Below are positions 51,146 through 63,112 of a stretch of 64,000 nucleotides of DNA, piece by piece; within the stretch, counting starts at the first letter, position 1, and the number at the start of each line of letters is the position of its first letter. Origin of the DNA: Manis javanica (lineage: Eukaryota; Chordata; Mammalia; Pholidota; Manidae); contig NC_133165.1 of assembly GCF_040802235.1 (NCBI RefSeq), forward strand, positions 44,839,629-44,903,628. Direction: 5' to 3'. The notes under the pieces were generated by a model that worked only from the letters and a program-made list of their open reading frames with translations, ran no database searches and was not told the DNA's origin. Both the position numbers and the translations under genes were made by a program.

Positions 51146-53410
51146 ATGGAGGTGGAGTCTGCGGAGGCCCGGTCCCCAGGCCCTGGCTACAAGCGCTCTG
51201 GTCGCCGCTACAAGTGCCTGTCCTGTACCAAGACGTTTCCAAATGCACCCAGGGCAGCGCGCCATGCTGCCACACATGGGCCTGTAGACTCTGCAGAGGA
51301 GGTGTCTGAGGTGAAGCTGAAGCCGGAGGCAGAACCCAAAACAGAGGATGCCAGTGGGGACAAGATGTCAGGTACAACGGCTAAGCCTCGGCCCTATGCA
51401 TGCCCGTTGTGCCCCAAGGCCTACAAAACGGCACCCGAGCTGCGCAGTCACGGACGCAGCCATACGGGCGAGAAGCCTTTCCCATGCCCCGAGTGCGGCC
51501 GCCGCTTCATGCAGCCCGTGTGCCTGCGTGTGCACCTAGCCTCGCACGCTGGCGAGCTGCCCTTCCGCTGCACCCACTGCCCCAAGGCCTATGGTGCGCT
51601 CTCCAAGCTCAAAATTCACCAGCGGGGTCACACTGGCGAGCGGCCCTATGCCTGCGCAGACTGCGGCAAGAGCTTCGCTGACCCTTCCGTGTTCCGCAAG
51701 CACCGGCGCACACATGCTGGCCTGCGGCCCTACGGCTGCGAGCGCTGCGGCAAGGCCTACGCCGAGCTCAAGGACCTGCGTAACCACGAGCGGTGAGTGC
51801 CTGTGCTGGGGCCAGGGCACCTGGCGGCTGGGAAAGCGCAGGCAGTGCAGGCTAGGGTGGCTGGGCTCATCTGCATTAGGGTGGAGCCCTGGGTGGGGGA
51901 GGCATCTGCATTAGAGTGGTGCCCTGGAGAATGCATGTGGGGGTGTGACTGGCCCTGACGCCTGGAGAGCGGGGAAGGGGATAGGCTGGAAGCTGAGCCA
52001 GAGGATCTCTGTGGAACCCAGAAGGTATGAGTGGGACCTGGTCTTTGGTATGCAGAGGGACCTGAACGTTTCTAATACGGGGGTGCAGCCCTGTGGCCCT
52101 TAGGGATGTGAGAGGATCTCCAACCTACGGTACAGACAGGCAGCGGGCTCAGGTGATAGACCTGCCACCTTCACTCCGAGCCCCCACATTCCCACAGGTC
52201 CCACACCGGCGAGCGCCCCTTTCTCTGCTCGGAGTGCGGGAAGAGCTTCTCCCGCTCGTCCTCACTCACGTGCCACCAGCGCATCCATGCGGCTCAGAAG
52301 CCCTATCGCTGCCCTGCCTGTGGCAAAGGCTTCACGCAGCTCAGCTCCTACCAGAGCCACGAACGCACTCACTCCGGCGAGAAGCCCTTCCTATGCCCAC
52401 GCTGCGGCCGCATGTTCTCCGACCCCTCAAGCTTCCGGCGCCACCAGCGGGCCCACGAGGGCGTGAAGCCTTACCGTTGCGAGAAGTGCGGCAAAGACTT
52501 CCGGCAGCCGGCTGACCTGGCCATGCACCGGCGGGTGCACACAGGCGACCGGCCGTTCAAGTGCCTGCAGTGTGACAAGACGTTTGTGGCGTCCTGGGAC
52601 CTCAAGCGCCACGCGTTGGTGCACTCGGGCCAGCGGCCTTTCCGCTGTGAGGAGTGTGGACGAGCCTTCGCCGAGCGAGCCAGTCTCACTAAGCACAGCC
52701 GGGTGCATTCGGGTGAGCGGCCCTTCCACTGTAATGCCTGTGGGAAGTCCTTTGTGGTCTCGTCAAGCCTGAGGAAGCATGAGCGGACCCACCGAAGTAG
52801 TGAGGCCACAGGAGCTCCCCCGCAACAGGAGCTGGTAGTGGGACTGGCACTGCCTGTCAGCGTGGCAGGCGAGGGCTCAGTGGCCCCGGCAGCAGGTGCA
52901 GGGCTAGGGGACACTCCAGCAGGGCTGCTTGGGCTACCCCCGGCATCAGGTGGTGTAATGGCCACCCAATGGCAGGTGGTGGGCATGACGGTGGAGCATG
53001 TGGAGTGCCAAGATGCTGGGGTTGGAGAGGCTCCTGGTCCCTTGGAAGGGACTGGCGAGGCAGGGGGTGAAGAGGTTGACGAGAAGCCACCACAGTTTGT
53101 GTGCCGGGAGTGCAAGGAGACCTTCTCTACGCTGACATTACTGCGACGGCACGAGCGTTCACACCCAGAGCTCCGGCCCTTTCCCTGCACCCAGTGCGGT
53201 AAGGGCTTCTCAGACAGAGCTGGGCTGCGGAAGCACGGTCGCACCCACAGCTCTGTGCGCCCCTACACCTGCCCTCACTGTCCCAAAGCCTTCTTGAGTG
53301 CCAGCGACCTGCGCAAGCATGAGCGCATTCACCCTGTGCCCACTGGGAGCCCCACACGTCTTGAGCCCCTTGTGGCTTTGCTAGGAATGCCTGAGGAGGG
53401 GCCAGCCTGA
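51146..53410 (+). CDS. ZNF668: Zinc finger protein 668
   Basis: Two coding exons: 51146..51792 and 52198..53410 (stop TGA 53408-53410), 1860 nt, 619 aa, the human length. The junction is R|SHTGERPF with a GTGAGT donor. The ATG at 51146 gives [19 protein letters not shown], matching the human start; the acceptor lies 22 bp upstream. About 16 C2H2 fingers occur in groups: one N-terminal finger ([10 protein letters not shown]), a block of 12 or so linked by TGEKPF/SGERPF linkers, an Ala/Gly-rich spacer of ~100 residues (LVVGLALPV to VECQDAG), then three C-terminal fingers ([30 protein letters not shown]). It is a nuclear DNA-binding protein; in human it has been linked to p53 stability and DNA repair. 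The frame is intact, in contrast to its head-to-head neighbour. Confidence 0.97.
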
Positions 53411-53608
53411 GGCCCATGCCCCCTCAGCCGCGCTCCCAGGAGCCCAGCCCTCACAAGTCGTCTCCTAAACCTCCTTTTGCCCAGCTTACTCTGTAGACTC
53501 CAGATCCCTGCCCCCCATGCAGCTAGTTCACTTTCCTAACAAAGAGAGCTAGGGACAGTGGAGGCTGGCAGCAGCTGCTGAGAGACGTGGCTCCTCTGAG
53601 CAATACTC

Positions 53609-53614
53609 ATTAAA
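53609..53614 (+). terminator. ZNF668 polyadenylation signal (ATTAAA)
   Basis: ATTAAA about 200 bp after the stop, followed by a GT-rich stretch (TTGGGTTGCCTTCTGTGTT). Confidence 0.8.
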
Positions 53615-53979
53615 GCATTCACTTTGACATTGGGTTGCCTTCTGTGTTCTGGCTTGGGGGTAAGGGAGTTGGAGTTGGGGTGTCCGATAAGGTTCAGTGG
53701 AGACCCCTGGACTGGCAGATTAGAAACTATAACAGCCTTTGTGTTCATTGTTTCTGGAAGTGTTTGAAGAATATCTTGTAACAAAGGGTTCTACAGTCTA
53801 GTAAGTACAGGAAATTCCCTACGTCCTTCTTGGGCATTCTTGATAATCAAAAGTGTTAATCAAAAGTGTATTAAAGTCATTGATAAGTTCTACAATGAAC
53901 AAATCTATTTAGCTTTGTTTAGCTTATAGTTATTTGACCTTGGAAATCTTTTAAGTACTGAGTAGTTCTATCCTTTTAC

Positions 53980-54840
53980 AGATAATAAATTGAAGCCCAA
54001 AATTAGTGTATTTCCTATATACAGTAACAGATTAGAAAATAAACTTGGGGGTGGGGGGAGAGTCCCACTCCTAATAACAACAAAACCCATAAATTACAAA
54101 GAAATAAACCTTAAAAGAAACATGGAAGACGTACATGAAGAAAATGATACCTGTCCTGAAGGTTGTAAGACCTAACCCAATGGAGACATAAACCATGTAC
54201 CTGAATGGAAAGACATTATTAAAAGATGTTGATTCTCCCTAGTGTAATCCTTGAGTTCATTGCCACCAAAAAGGATTTTCTTAAACCTTGAAAACCCAAA
54301 GTTCTTATGCAATACTTTCTTTTTTTAAACAGTGGAAGTGATGTATTTGACATACTAAATAAACACCACAGCACAATAAACACTACAGCACAGGAGTAAA
54401 AACAGGATATTATTGGCACAGGAATAAATTAATTGATGGAGTAGGGAAGAAGGTTTAGAGACAACCCTGACTATTTCTGGGAATTTATGATAAATGTGAT
54501 TATTCAAATCAGTGGGAAAAAGGTTAGGCTGTTAAATAACTTTATAGATATATCCATACTTGAGAAAGCTACAGAACTTGTGAGTAATTTTTCAGTGACC
54601 AAAAGATAAAAAGAGGCCCTACATTTAGTATAAATTGGTACCAGCCTCTTGGGGAAGATGATTTCATCATGTTTATCAAAAAAATGACATCCTTTAACTT
54701 GGCAAGTACATCTCAAAGAATTTACACCACAGATTTCTTTTTCCAATTCCATGGCAAGATTAAAGATAAAAAATGTTCAGTGAGGCAAAATTTGTGATAA
54801 TGTAACACCCTAAATGTCCATTACAAAAGACTAATAATTC
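53980..54840 (+). mobile_element. LINE-1 ORF2 fragment, plus orientation
   Basis: Decayed L1 text: 'atttcctatatacagtaaca', 'gaaataaaccttaaaagaaa', 'acattattaaaagatgttga', 'gacaaccctgactatt'. This is the ORF2 region between the reverse transcriptase and the C-terminal domain. It is strongly diverged and has no open frame. Confidence 0.65.
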
Positions 54841-55368
54841 CCAGGAATGTGTTGTTCTAATATGTCTGATTTTTCTCAAACTATTCAAATTCAGTTAGAC
54901 AATATCCATCATATCATTGATAAGTTTTCACAAATGCCTAGGGTGCCTAACTGGTTTTTTGGTTTCACTGGAGATGGCTGGTAATTGTAGGTCTGCTTTG
55001 GTTATGTAGCTGTATTCCTATTATGTTAATGTGTGTACGCAATTTAATTAGTAGTTTAAAACCTATACATGCTTATGTTACTCTACAAGAAGATATGTCA
55101 AAGAAATAATCAATCTTCCCATGTTTTCTTCCATCTGCTACTTCTATAGCTTTTCTTCTTCCTTCCTAATTACAACCCTTAAGTAGAATTCGTGCCTCAT
55201 AACGAAATTACCGAGTATCATAATTCTTCCAAGGGGTAAAGATACCTGGGCATAAAAGCCACAGGGCATAAATCTGCAAAGAAGTAAAAAGCTAACCTTT
55301 TCAAACAATATTGCTTCTCTCTCACTTACCAACTTTACATCTCCCTGTAATGGCCCTGGAAGATGACT

Positions 55369-56025
55369 GGTTAGCCAGAGACAGGTAAGATTCCTCAAGG
55401 GAGGAACAACCTAAGACAGGCACGGTCGCAGGGGGGCCATCAGGTGAGAAATTGGGGATCAACAGAGGTGAGGCTTAGAACCCCCCCCCTGTTTTGAGAG
55501 AAATCTTCTGCATCCGTGGATGTTTTGTTGCCCTTGTCTAGCTTGGATTAATACTTAGTCCATAGGCACACACCTGATCATCTGATCATCTACATTTGCC
55601 CTCTTACAGCACTAAACTATGTTTTCTACCTTTATCTTGCATCTACCTACCACTTCAGCATTTTATTAAAAATAATAATAATAATAAGGGAGAAATGTGG
55701 GATTCACATATAAATCAAGTATAAAAATCAAACGAATATTCATATTTGACCTGATAGTTTATAGTTCATAGTGCGTGATCAAAACTGAAAGTTTCTGTGA
55801 TGACTGCCCTTGCACTGTTCACCATGTAAGAACTTATTCACTATGTAAGAATTTGTTCACCATGTAAGAACTTGTTCGTTATGCTTCAGAAGATTGGAGA
55901 CTGTTGAGAACTAGGCTTGGGGTTGATTAGTGACTGTGCATTGAGTCCCCTATACAGAATTTTATTGTTGTTAACAACCATTTGATCAATAAATATGAGA
56001 GATGCCCTCTCAAAAAAAAAAAAAA
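55369..56025 (+). mobile_element. Poly(A)-tailed retroposon with an internal 19-bp repeat
   Basis: A unit ending in GATCAATAAATATGAGAGATGCC, a few bases, then about 13 A at 56012-56024. An AATAAA close before an A-tail is the mark of a retroposed RNA. It contains three 19-bp tandem units at 55818-55874 (core TTCACCATGTAAGAACTT) and an (AAT)n stretch near 55670-55686. No long frame is present. I recall this sequence as a high-copy repeat in pangolin genomes, but I cannot verify that. Its left end is uncertain and may reach to about 55150. Confidence 0.6.
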
Positions 56026-57034
56026 GACTAATAAGGCTAGCCACTTTAAAATATCTTATGAAGCTGTTTTTTTAAAAAATCAGGCTTATCAATCTATGCT
56101 GTTGAAAGTAGCTAAAAAATATGTCAAGTGTGAAAACCAAGATGCAAAGCAGTGTGGTTAGTATGCTCCCATTTGGACCTAATTACCCGTAAATGCTCAA
56201 ATTCCTAGAGACTGTTTCTAGAAGGCTACTCAAGAACTGATTCTGGTTTATAAATTCCAGTCACTAGGGCCTTAAGCATTTATAAACTGAAACAAAGCCA
56301 AAGGTCAGAGTAAAGCTGATCCTTCTTTTCATGCTCGTATCTTTTCTAGACTTGGGGGCCACCAATTTGGCAGCCTTGAGAAGTGACAAGAGTGCAGCTT
56401 ATCTCCAGGCCCACATGCCAGTGATGGGGCACTTGGCAGCAGTTGGCCTTTGCCTAGGACAGTTATACCTGGTAGCAGCAGGAACAGAAGTAGCAGGTAT
56501 CCCCCTGATGTTAGGAACCTCACTCAGTGTTGTCATGTTCAGGCCCTCATTCCACTTCTCCATAGCAGAATAAGGGGCCAATGTGCCATGACTGCAGGAA
56601 GAGGGCACCAGTTTGGCCAGGGACATTCACTATCCATACCCATACCCAGAACAAGACAAGCACTGACTCCAGGCCTCCTGCTTGCCCAGGCTGGGACCAA
56701 AAGTCTAAAGGGCGGCTCCAGCAAAGAATCAGAGACTGGACTGGAGGATTAGAAGCAGGGGAACTTTGGTTACTACCAACTTGCTTTGTGACCTTGAGCA
56801 AGATGATTCCTCTGGTATGAGGAGGGACCTTTTTAAAATTGGTTCAAAGATACCATATACGCTAATAACAGATACCACTGGGGATCCATCTGCAGTGAAG
56901 AACGAGTGGGTCCTCTGGATGTTCAGAAGGTAACCCCAACCTCTGCTCCCTTTCTGGGCCCAAACAACCTACCCATCTCTTGGTCCCCCTTTTCTGACAC
57001 CCTGGTTCCTGCTCTCTGAGGACTCAGTCTAACT
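56026..57034. other. Intergenic segment without recognised repeat
   Basis: About 1 kb. A GC-richer block at 56330-56760 has overlapping short frames on both strands but no family I recognise and no splice signals in register. It may be unannotated single-copy DNA. Confidence 0.4.
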
Positions 57035-59540
57035 TGAAAAAATTATTTTAACAGCTTTGTGAAGATGTAAATCACATGCCATAAAATTAACCCATTAGAA
57101 GTGTACAGTTCAGGGTTTTTTAGTATATTCACAGGGTTATACAAACATCACAATCTAATTTTAGAAATATTTTCATCCCCCTAAAACTCCATACCCCTCA
57201 GCTCTCACTCCCTATCACCTCCAACCCCAACTCTTTTCCCTCAGCCTTAGTCAATCACTCACCTACTTTCTATGTCTCTGGATTTGCCTAAAATGGACAT
57301 TTCATGTAAATAGAATCATACTATATGTGGTCTTTTGTAACTGGCTTCTTTTATTTAGCATAATGTTCTCAAGGTTTATCCATGTTGTAGCACATATTTC
57401 ATTCCTTTTTAATGTCAGTTAAAATTCCAATGTATGGATATGCCACTTTAAAAAAATCTATCTGTTAATGGACATTTGGGTTTCCATTGTCTATTGTGAA
57501 TAATGCTGTTATGAACATACACGTACAATTTTGGGTGGACATATTTTTCAGTTCTCTTGTGTATGTATCTAGGAGTGTAACTGCTGGGTCATTTGGTAAC
57601 TATGTTTAGCCATTTGAGGAACTGTCAGACTTTTCCAAAGTGGTGTCACCTTTTTGTTACCACCAACAATGTTCCAATTTCTCCATATCTTCACTGATGT
57701 TATTATTACCTGTCTTTTTTATTATAGCCATCCTATTGAGTGTGAATTTGTGGTTTAGGTTTGGATTTCCCTTATGGCAAATGATGTTGAACATCTTTTT
57801 GTGTGCTTTTTGATCTTGTGTGTATCATCTTTGAGTAAACGTCTATTCAAGTCCTTTGCCCAATTTTTTATTGGGCTGTTTGACATTTTGCTGTTGAGTG
57901 GTAAGAGTTCTTTATGTATTCTAGATAAAGGTTCCTTACGACTTGCAAAAACTCTTTTCCACTGTGGGTTGTGCTTTTCTTCCTTAGTGCCCTTTGAAAC
58001 ATAAAAGTTTTTAATTTTGATGATGTCCCATTTATCTTTTTTTTTTCTTTTGTTGCTTGTGTTTGGAGATCCATATTTAAGAAACCATTTCCTAATCCAA
58101 TGTCATGAAGACTTATGCCTATGTTGTCATCCCCTCCCCATCCAAGAGTTATAACTTAGTTATAAACTTACAAGCTTAAAATTTATAAAGATTTTTATAA
58201 GATAAAGCTTTATAGCTAAAAGCTGTCACATTTAGGTCTTTGGTTCATTTTAAGTTAATTTTTGTCTATGGCTTGAGGTAAGAGTCAAATTTAATTCTTT
58301 TGCATATGGATATCCAATTGTCTCAACACCATTTGTTGAAAAGACTATTCTTTCTCTATTGAATTGTCTTGACCTTGTTTGAAATAAACTATGTGAATAT
58401 GAGGGTTTATTTCTGGACTTCCATTTTTATTTTATATGTATACTTTTCTTTATGCCAGTACCACACTGTTTTGCTTACTGTAACTTTGTAGTAAGTTTTA
58501 AAATCAGGACCTGTGAGTCTTCCAACTTGTTCTTCTGTTTCAAGATTAGTTTGTTTTCCTGAATCCCTTGCATTTCCATATGAATTTTAGGATCAGCTTG
58601 TCAATTTTTGCAAAAAGCAGAGGAAGCTAGTGGGGATTTTGATAGGGATTGTATTGAATCTGTAGATAAATTTCAGGTGTATTGCCATCTTAACAATATT
58701 AAATTTGATCCATGTATATGGGATGATTTTTAGTTTATTTAGGTTTTTCATGTCTTTCAACAGTGTTTTATAGTTTTCATTGTATAAATCTTACTCTTCC
58801 TTTGTTAAATTTATATCTACATATTTTATTCCTTTTGTTGCTATTTTAAATGGAATTATTTTGTTTCATTTTTGAATTGTTCATTGCTAGTGATAAGAAA
58901 TACAATAGATTTCTGTACATTATACTTGTATTCTGCAACCTTGCTGAACTAGTTTATTAGCTCTAATAATTTTTGTGTGTGAATTCCTAAGGATTTTCTG
59001 TATACAAGATACTTCTTTTCCGATCTGGATGCCTTTTCTTTCTTTTTCTTGCCTAATTGCCTAGGTTAGAACTTTTAGTACAGCGTTAAAGGGAGCAGAC
59101 ATCAGGGAGCTGACATCCTCATCTCATGGGGGACATAACCAGTCTTTCACCATTTAAGTATAATGTTAACTATGAGTTTTTCATAGATGCCCTTTGATAA
59201 TAAGCAAGAAGTTCCCTTTAATTCCTAGCTTCTTAAGCTTTCTTATTATAATGAAAGTATGTTGGATCTTGTCAAATGTATTTTCTGTGTTTATTGAGAT
59301 GATCATAATTGTTTCTGTTCTTTATTCTAATATTCTGTATTACATTAATTGATTTTTGGGGTGTTAAACAACTTTGCATTCCAAGATAAATCCCTCTTGC
59401 TCATGCTGTATAATCATTTTCATGTATTGCCGGATTTAGATTGCTAGTATTTTGTTGAGGATTTTTACACCTATATTCATAAGACACATTGATCTGTAGT
59501 TTTCTTTTCTTGTGATATTTTGTCCAGTTTCCTTATCTGG
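57035..59540 (-). mobile_element. Old LINE-1, antisense, 5' truncated
   Basis: Starts with the reverse complement of an L1M-type 3' end ('taaaattaacccattagaag', 'cacaatctaattttagaaat'), then antisense ORF2 text ('ggagtgtaactgctgggtca', 'caacaccatttgttgaaaag', 'gggattgtattgaatctgta'). It is heavily diverged, with no open frame of note, and stops near 59540. Confidence 0.8.
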
Positions 59541-60129
59541 ATAGTGCCCAGATGGTCTGACTTCTGGCCTTCACTTTTCTTTTATTCTGACTTACTTTAT
59601 CCACTGGTTCTCTACCAGGACTGTCCCAGGTAGTGAATGCATCTTGGGAATGCAAAATCATAGGCCCTGATGCTGGGGCAACAGCTGATATGACCCCTCA
59701 GTCTGTACTGTGGACTATAGTCATCATCCCCTCCCCAGCCAAATAACTGGATAAATTAGGGCTCTTCAGAGGAGAATGCTTCAGGACCAGGGCTGAGGCA
59801 GAGGTAGGGGAAGGCAGCAGGCTTTGTAGGTGGGGCAGTCATTGTACATTCAACTGAGGAACTGTGGAAACCAGTTCTCAATTACTTACACAGAACCCCT
59901 TTCAACAGAAATCCCTCCCACTGGAGCCTGTCTTCCTTTCAATCTCTACACCAGCCCTGACCTCATCTCCTACCTACTCTTTCTACACAGAATGCTCCAG
60001 CCATGCTGGCCTTCTGTTTGTTTCTTCCCATTCTTGGCACCTTTGCACTTGCTCTTCCCTAGGGATAGAAAACAGTGCCCTAGATTTGTCCATGATGCTC
60101 TTTCTTGTCATTCAAGTCTCAGCGCAAAT
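59541..60129. other. Intergenic DNA, nothing assigned
   Basis: No gene or clear repeat. A plus-strand open frame at 59830-60237 (135 codons) has no recognised family and overlaps the LTR-like element that follows, so it is left uncalled. Confidence 0.4.
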
Positions 60130-60690
60130 CTTACTGTATTAGGTTTCTATTGCTGCATAACAAATGACCAAAGATTTAGCATCTTAAAAACAACACCCAT
60201 TTCTTATCTCATAGTTTACTTTGGATCCTTTACTTAGGGTGTCACAGACTGAAGTCAAGGTCTTGATCAGCCCGGGCTCTTATCTAGAGGCTCTAGCATA
60301 GATCCACTTCCAGAATTCATCTAGGTTATTAACAGAATTCAGTTCCATTTGGCCGTAGGATTGAGATCCCCATTTCTTTTCTGGCTGTCAGTCAAAGGTG
60401 GTTCTCAGCTTCTAGAGGCCATCTATATTCCCTGGCTGGGGGTCCCTCCAACTTCAAAGCCAGCAATGGCACATTGAGTCTTCCTGCTTCAAATTTCCTG
60501 ACTTCTGTCTTCCTCTTCTACTGCTAGCTGGAGCAACTTTTCTGCTTCTAAGAGGACATGTGATTACACTGGTCTACCTGAATAACTCAGGATTATCTCC
60601 CTATCTTAAGATCAACTGATTAGTAAACTTAATTACATCTGTAAAGCCCCTTTTCCCTTTGTAAGGCAATGTATTCATAGAGATTACAGC
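60130..60690 (-). mobile_element. MaLR-like LTR fragment (fossil)
   Basis: 'tattaggtttctattgctgc' followed by 'ataacaaatgacc' and 'ttcttatctcatagttt' is typical of the antisense end of MLT1/MST-class MaLR LTRs. It is highly diverged; the limits are approximate. Confidence 0.5.
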
Positions 60691-60898
60691 ATGGAATCTT
60701 TAGGGACCATTATTCATTATTAAATGGTATTCATTATTCTCCTTACCCACAGTTCACCCTCTAGCCCTCAAAAATTCATGTCTGTCCCATGTGGAAAACA
60801 CATCCACTTCCAAGGTCCCTAAAAGTCTCGTCCCATTACAGCATCAAGTCAATCATAGTCCAAAAAAATTTCATCAAACCAAAAGTCCCAAATCTCAT

Positions 60899-61405
60899 GG
60901 AAGCAACCTAAGTGGCCATCATTAGATGAATGGATAAAAAATATGTGGTACATATACACAATGGAATATTATTCAGCCATTTAAAAAAAAGAAATCCTAC
61001 CATTTGCAACAACATGAATGGATCTAGACAGTATTATGCTAAGTGACTAAGCCAGGTGGAGAAAGACAAATACCAGATGATTTCTGTTATTTGTGGAATA
61101 TAAAAGCAAAGCAAAATGAACAAAACAGCACTAGACTCATAGGTGCTGAGAAATGACTGGTGGTTACCATGGGGGAGGGACTGGGGTGAGGAAGAGGGAG
61201 GGGAATAAAGAGGCACAAAAATTCTCAGTCCTAATATAAGTTGGTCATGGGGATAGTAGTATAGCATGGAGAGTATAGCCAAAGATTATATAACATCTTC
61301 TTGTGTTGACAGTAACTACACTAGTGGTGGTGAGACTTTAATAATACGGGTGACTGTTGAACCCCTGTGTTGTATACTTAAGATTGTATAAGACCGTATA
61401 TCAAT
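60899..61405 (+). mobile_element. LINE-1 3' end, copy 1 of a tandem pair
   Basis: Text of the ORF2 C-terminus and 3' UTR of L1 in plus orientation ('acaatggaatattattcagc', 'aaatcctaccatttgcaac', 'gtattatgctaagtgactaa'), ending 'gattgtataagaccgtatat'. It is 5' truncated. A second related 3' end begins directly after it at 61406. Confidence 0.75.
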
Positions 61406-61990
61406 GGAAGCAACCTAAGTGTCTGTCAATAGATGAATAGATTAAGAAGATGTGGTATATATGCACAATGGAATATTATTCAGCCATAAAAAGAAAACAA
61501 ATCCTACCATTTGCAACATGGATAGAGCTAGAGAGTATTATGCTCAGTGAAGTAAGCCAGGCGGAGAAAGACAAGTACCAAATGATTTCACTCATTTGTG
61601 GAATATAACAACAAAGCAAAACTGAAGGAACAAAACAGCAGCAGACTCACAGAAGAGACTAGCAGTTACCAAAGGGAAGGAGTTGGGGAGGGTGGGTGGG
61701 GAGAGAGAAGGGGATTAAGGGGCACTATAATTCGCAATCACAATATAGGTATGTCACTGGGAAGGCAGTAGAGATGGAGAAGACAAGTAATGACTCTATA
61801 GCATCTTACTGTGCTGATAGACAGTGACTGCAATGGGGTGGGGGTAGGGGAGTTGATAATATGGGTGAATGTTGAAACCACATTGTCATTATGTGAAACC
61901 TTCATAAGATTGTATATCGATACTTTAATTAAAAAATATATATATTCAAAAAAAGATTGCATATCAATGATATAGCAATATAAGATTGTG
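61406..61990 (+). mobile_element. LINE-1 3' end, copy 2 of a tandem pair
   Basis: Starts with the same GGAAGCAACCTAAGTG words as copy 1 and runs through the same landmarks, 507 bp later. It differs in many places, and its 3' UTR ends in 'gattgtatatcgatacttta' followed by A/T-rich sequence. Confidence 0.75.
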
Positions 61991-62640
61991 TATCAATGAT
62001 ATTCAATTTTTAAAAATCTCAAAAGTCCAAAATATCATTATCTAAATCAGATACAGATGAGACTCTGGGTATACTCCATCCTGGAGCACAGTTCCTCCCA
62101 TCTGTGAACCTATGAAACTAAAGGAACAAGTCATGCACTCCCAACATGCAGTGGTGGGACATACATAGGAGAATAGTTATAGACATTCTGATTCAAAAAG
62201 AGGGAAAATGGAAGGTTAAAAGGAGTCACTGATCCTAAGAAATCTCAAAATCTGGCTGAACCAATTCCCTTAGGTACGCAGGCTTAAGAAATAATACTTC
62301 ATGCCCCTGTTCTGTCCTTGAGCACTCAGTTCTACCCTTTGGATTAGTCACCTTCCCTAAAAAGCCAATCCTGACTACCCATTATACAGTTATCACCAAC
62401 CCTCGTCATTTTTTGTCACATCATGCTGCTTAGCTTTTTAGTAATACATGTCATGGTTTAGGAATATCTTAGCAATTTCCTTACTTGTTCTCTTCACTAA
62501 AATATAAACTCCATGAAAGCAGAGATCTTGCCTGTATTTTCACCTCTATTTTTCCAGAACCTGCCATAATGCCTGGTACATAAGTCTTGCTCAGTAATTA
62601 TTTTATGAGTAAATGAATGGAGTCAAATATGGAACAGAGT

Positions 62641-63112
62641 GGTATAGTAAGATGAACAATGGCTCCCTAAATATATCTACATCCTAATTCCTAGAACCTG
62701 AGAATATTACTTTATATGGCAAAAAGGACTTTGCAGATGTAATTAAGGATCATAAAATAGGAGATTATCCTGGAGTATTTGGGTGGGCCCAAGGTAATCA
62801 CAAGGGTCCTCTTAAGAGGGAGATGGGAAGGTCAGAGTCAGAGGTGATGTGATGATGGAAGCTGAGATTGGAATGATGTGCTTTGAAATGGAGGATGGAT
62901 CCATTAGCAAATGAATGCAGGCATCCATTAGAAGCTGAAAAAAGCAAGCAGTTCCTCCAGAAGGAAGCAGCCCTGCCAACTCCTTGATTTTAGTCCAGTG
63001 AAACTGATTTTGGGTTTCTGGTCTCCAGAACTGTAAAAGAATAGATGTGTGTAGCTTTAACCCACTAAGTTTGTAGTAATTTGTGACAGGAGTAATAGGA
63101 AACTAATACAGT
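62641..63112 (+). mobile_element. MLT1-type MaLR LTR (fossil)
   Basis: The sense-strand hallmark words of MLT1 LTRs are present: 'tcctagaacctgagaatatt', 'aaaaaggactttgcagatgt', 'ggtaatcacaagggtcctct', 'ggtctccagaactgtaaaag' and the end 'ggaaactaatacag'. It is a solo LTR with no internal region, of the age of early placental radiation. Confidence 0.85.

Noticed and set aside
51146-53410. Regularly spaced repeats resembling an array
   Set aside because: The periodicity of about 84 bp is the C2H2 finger plus TGEKPF linker coding unit, not a CRISPR or satellite.
56329-56820. Overlapping short frames on both strands as a possible new gene
   Set aside because: No conserved domain, splice signals in phase or polyadenylation signal; frames overlap on both strands.
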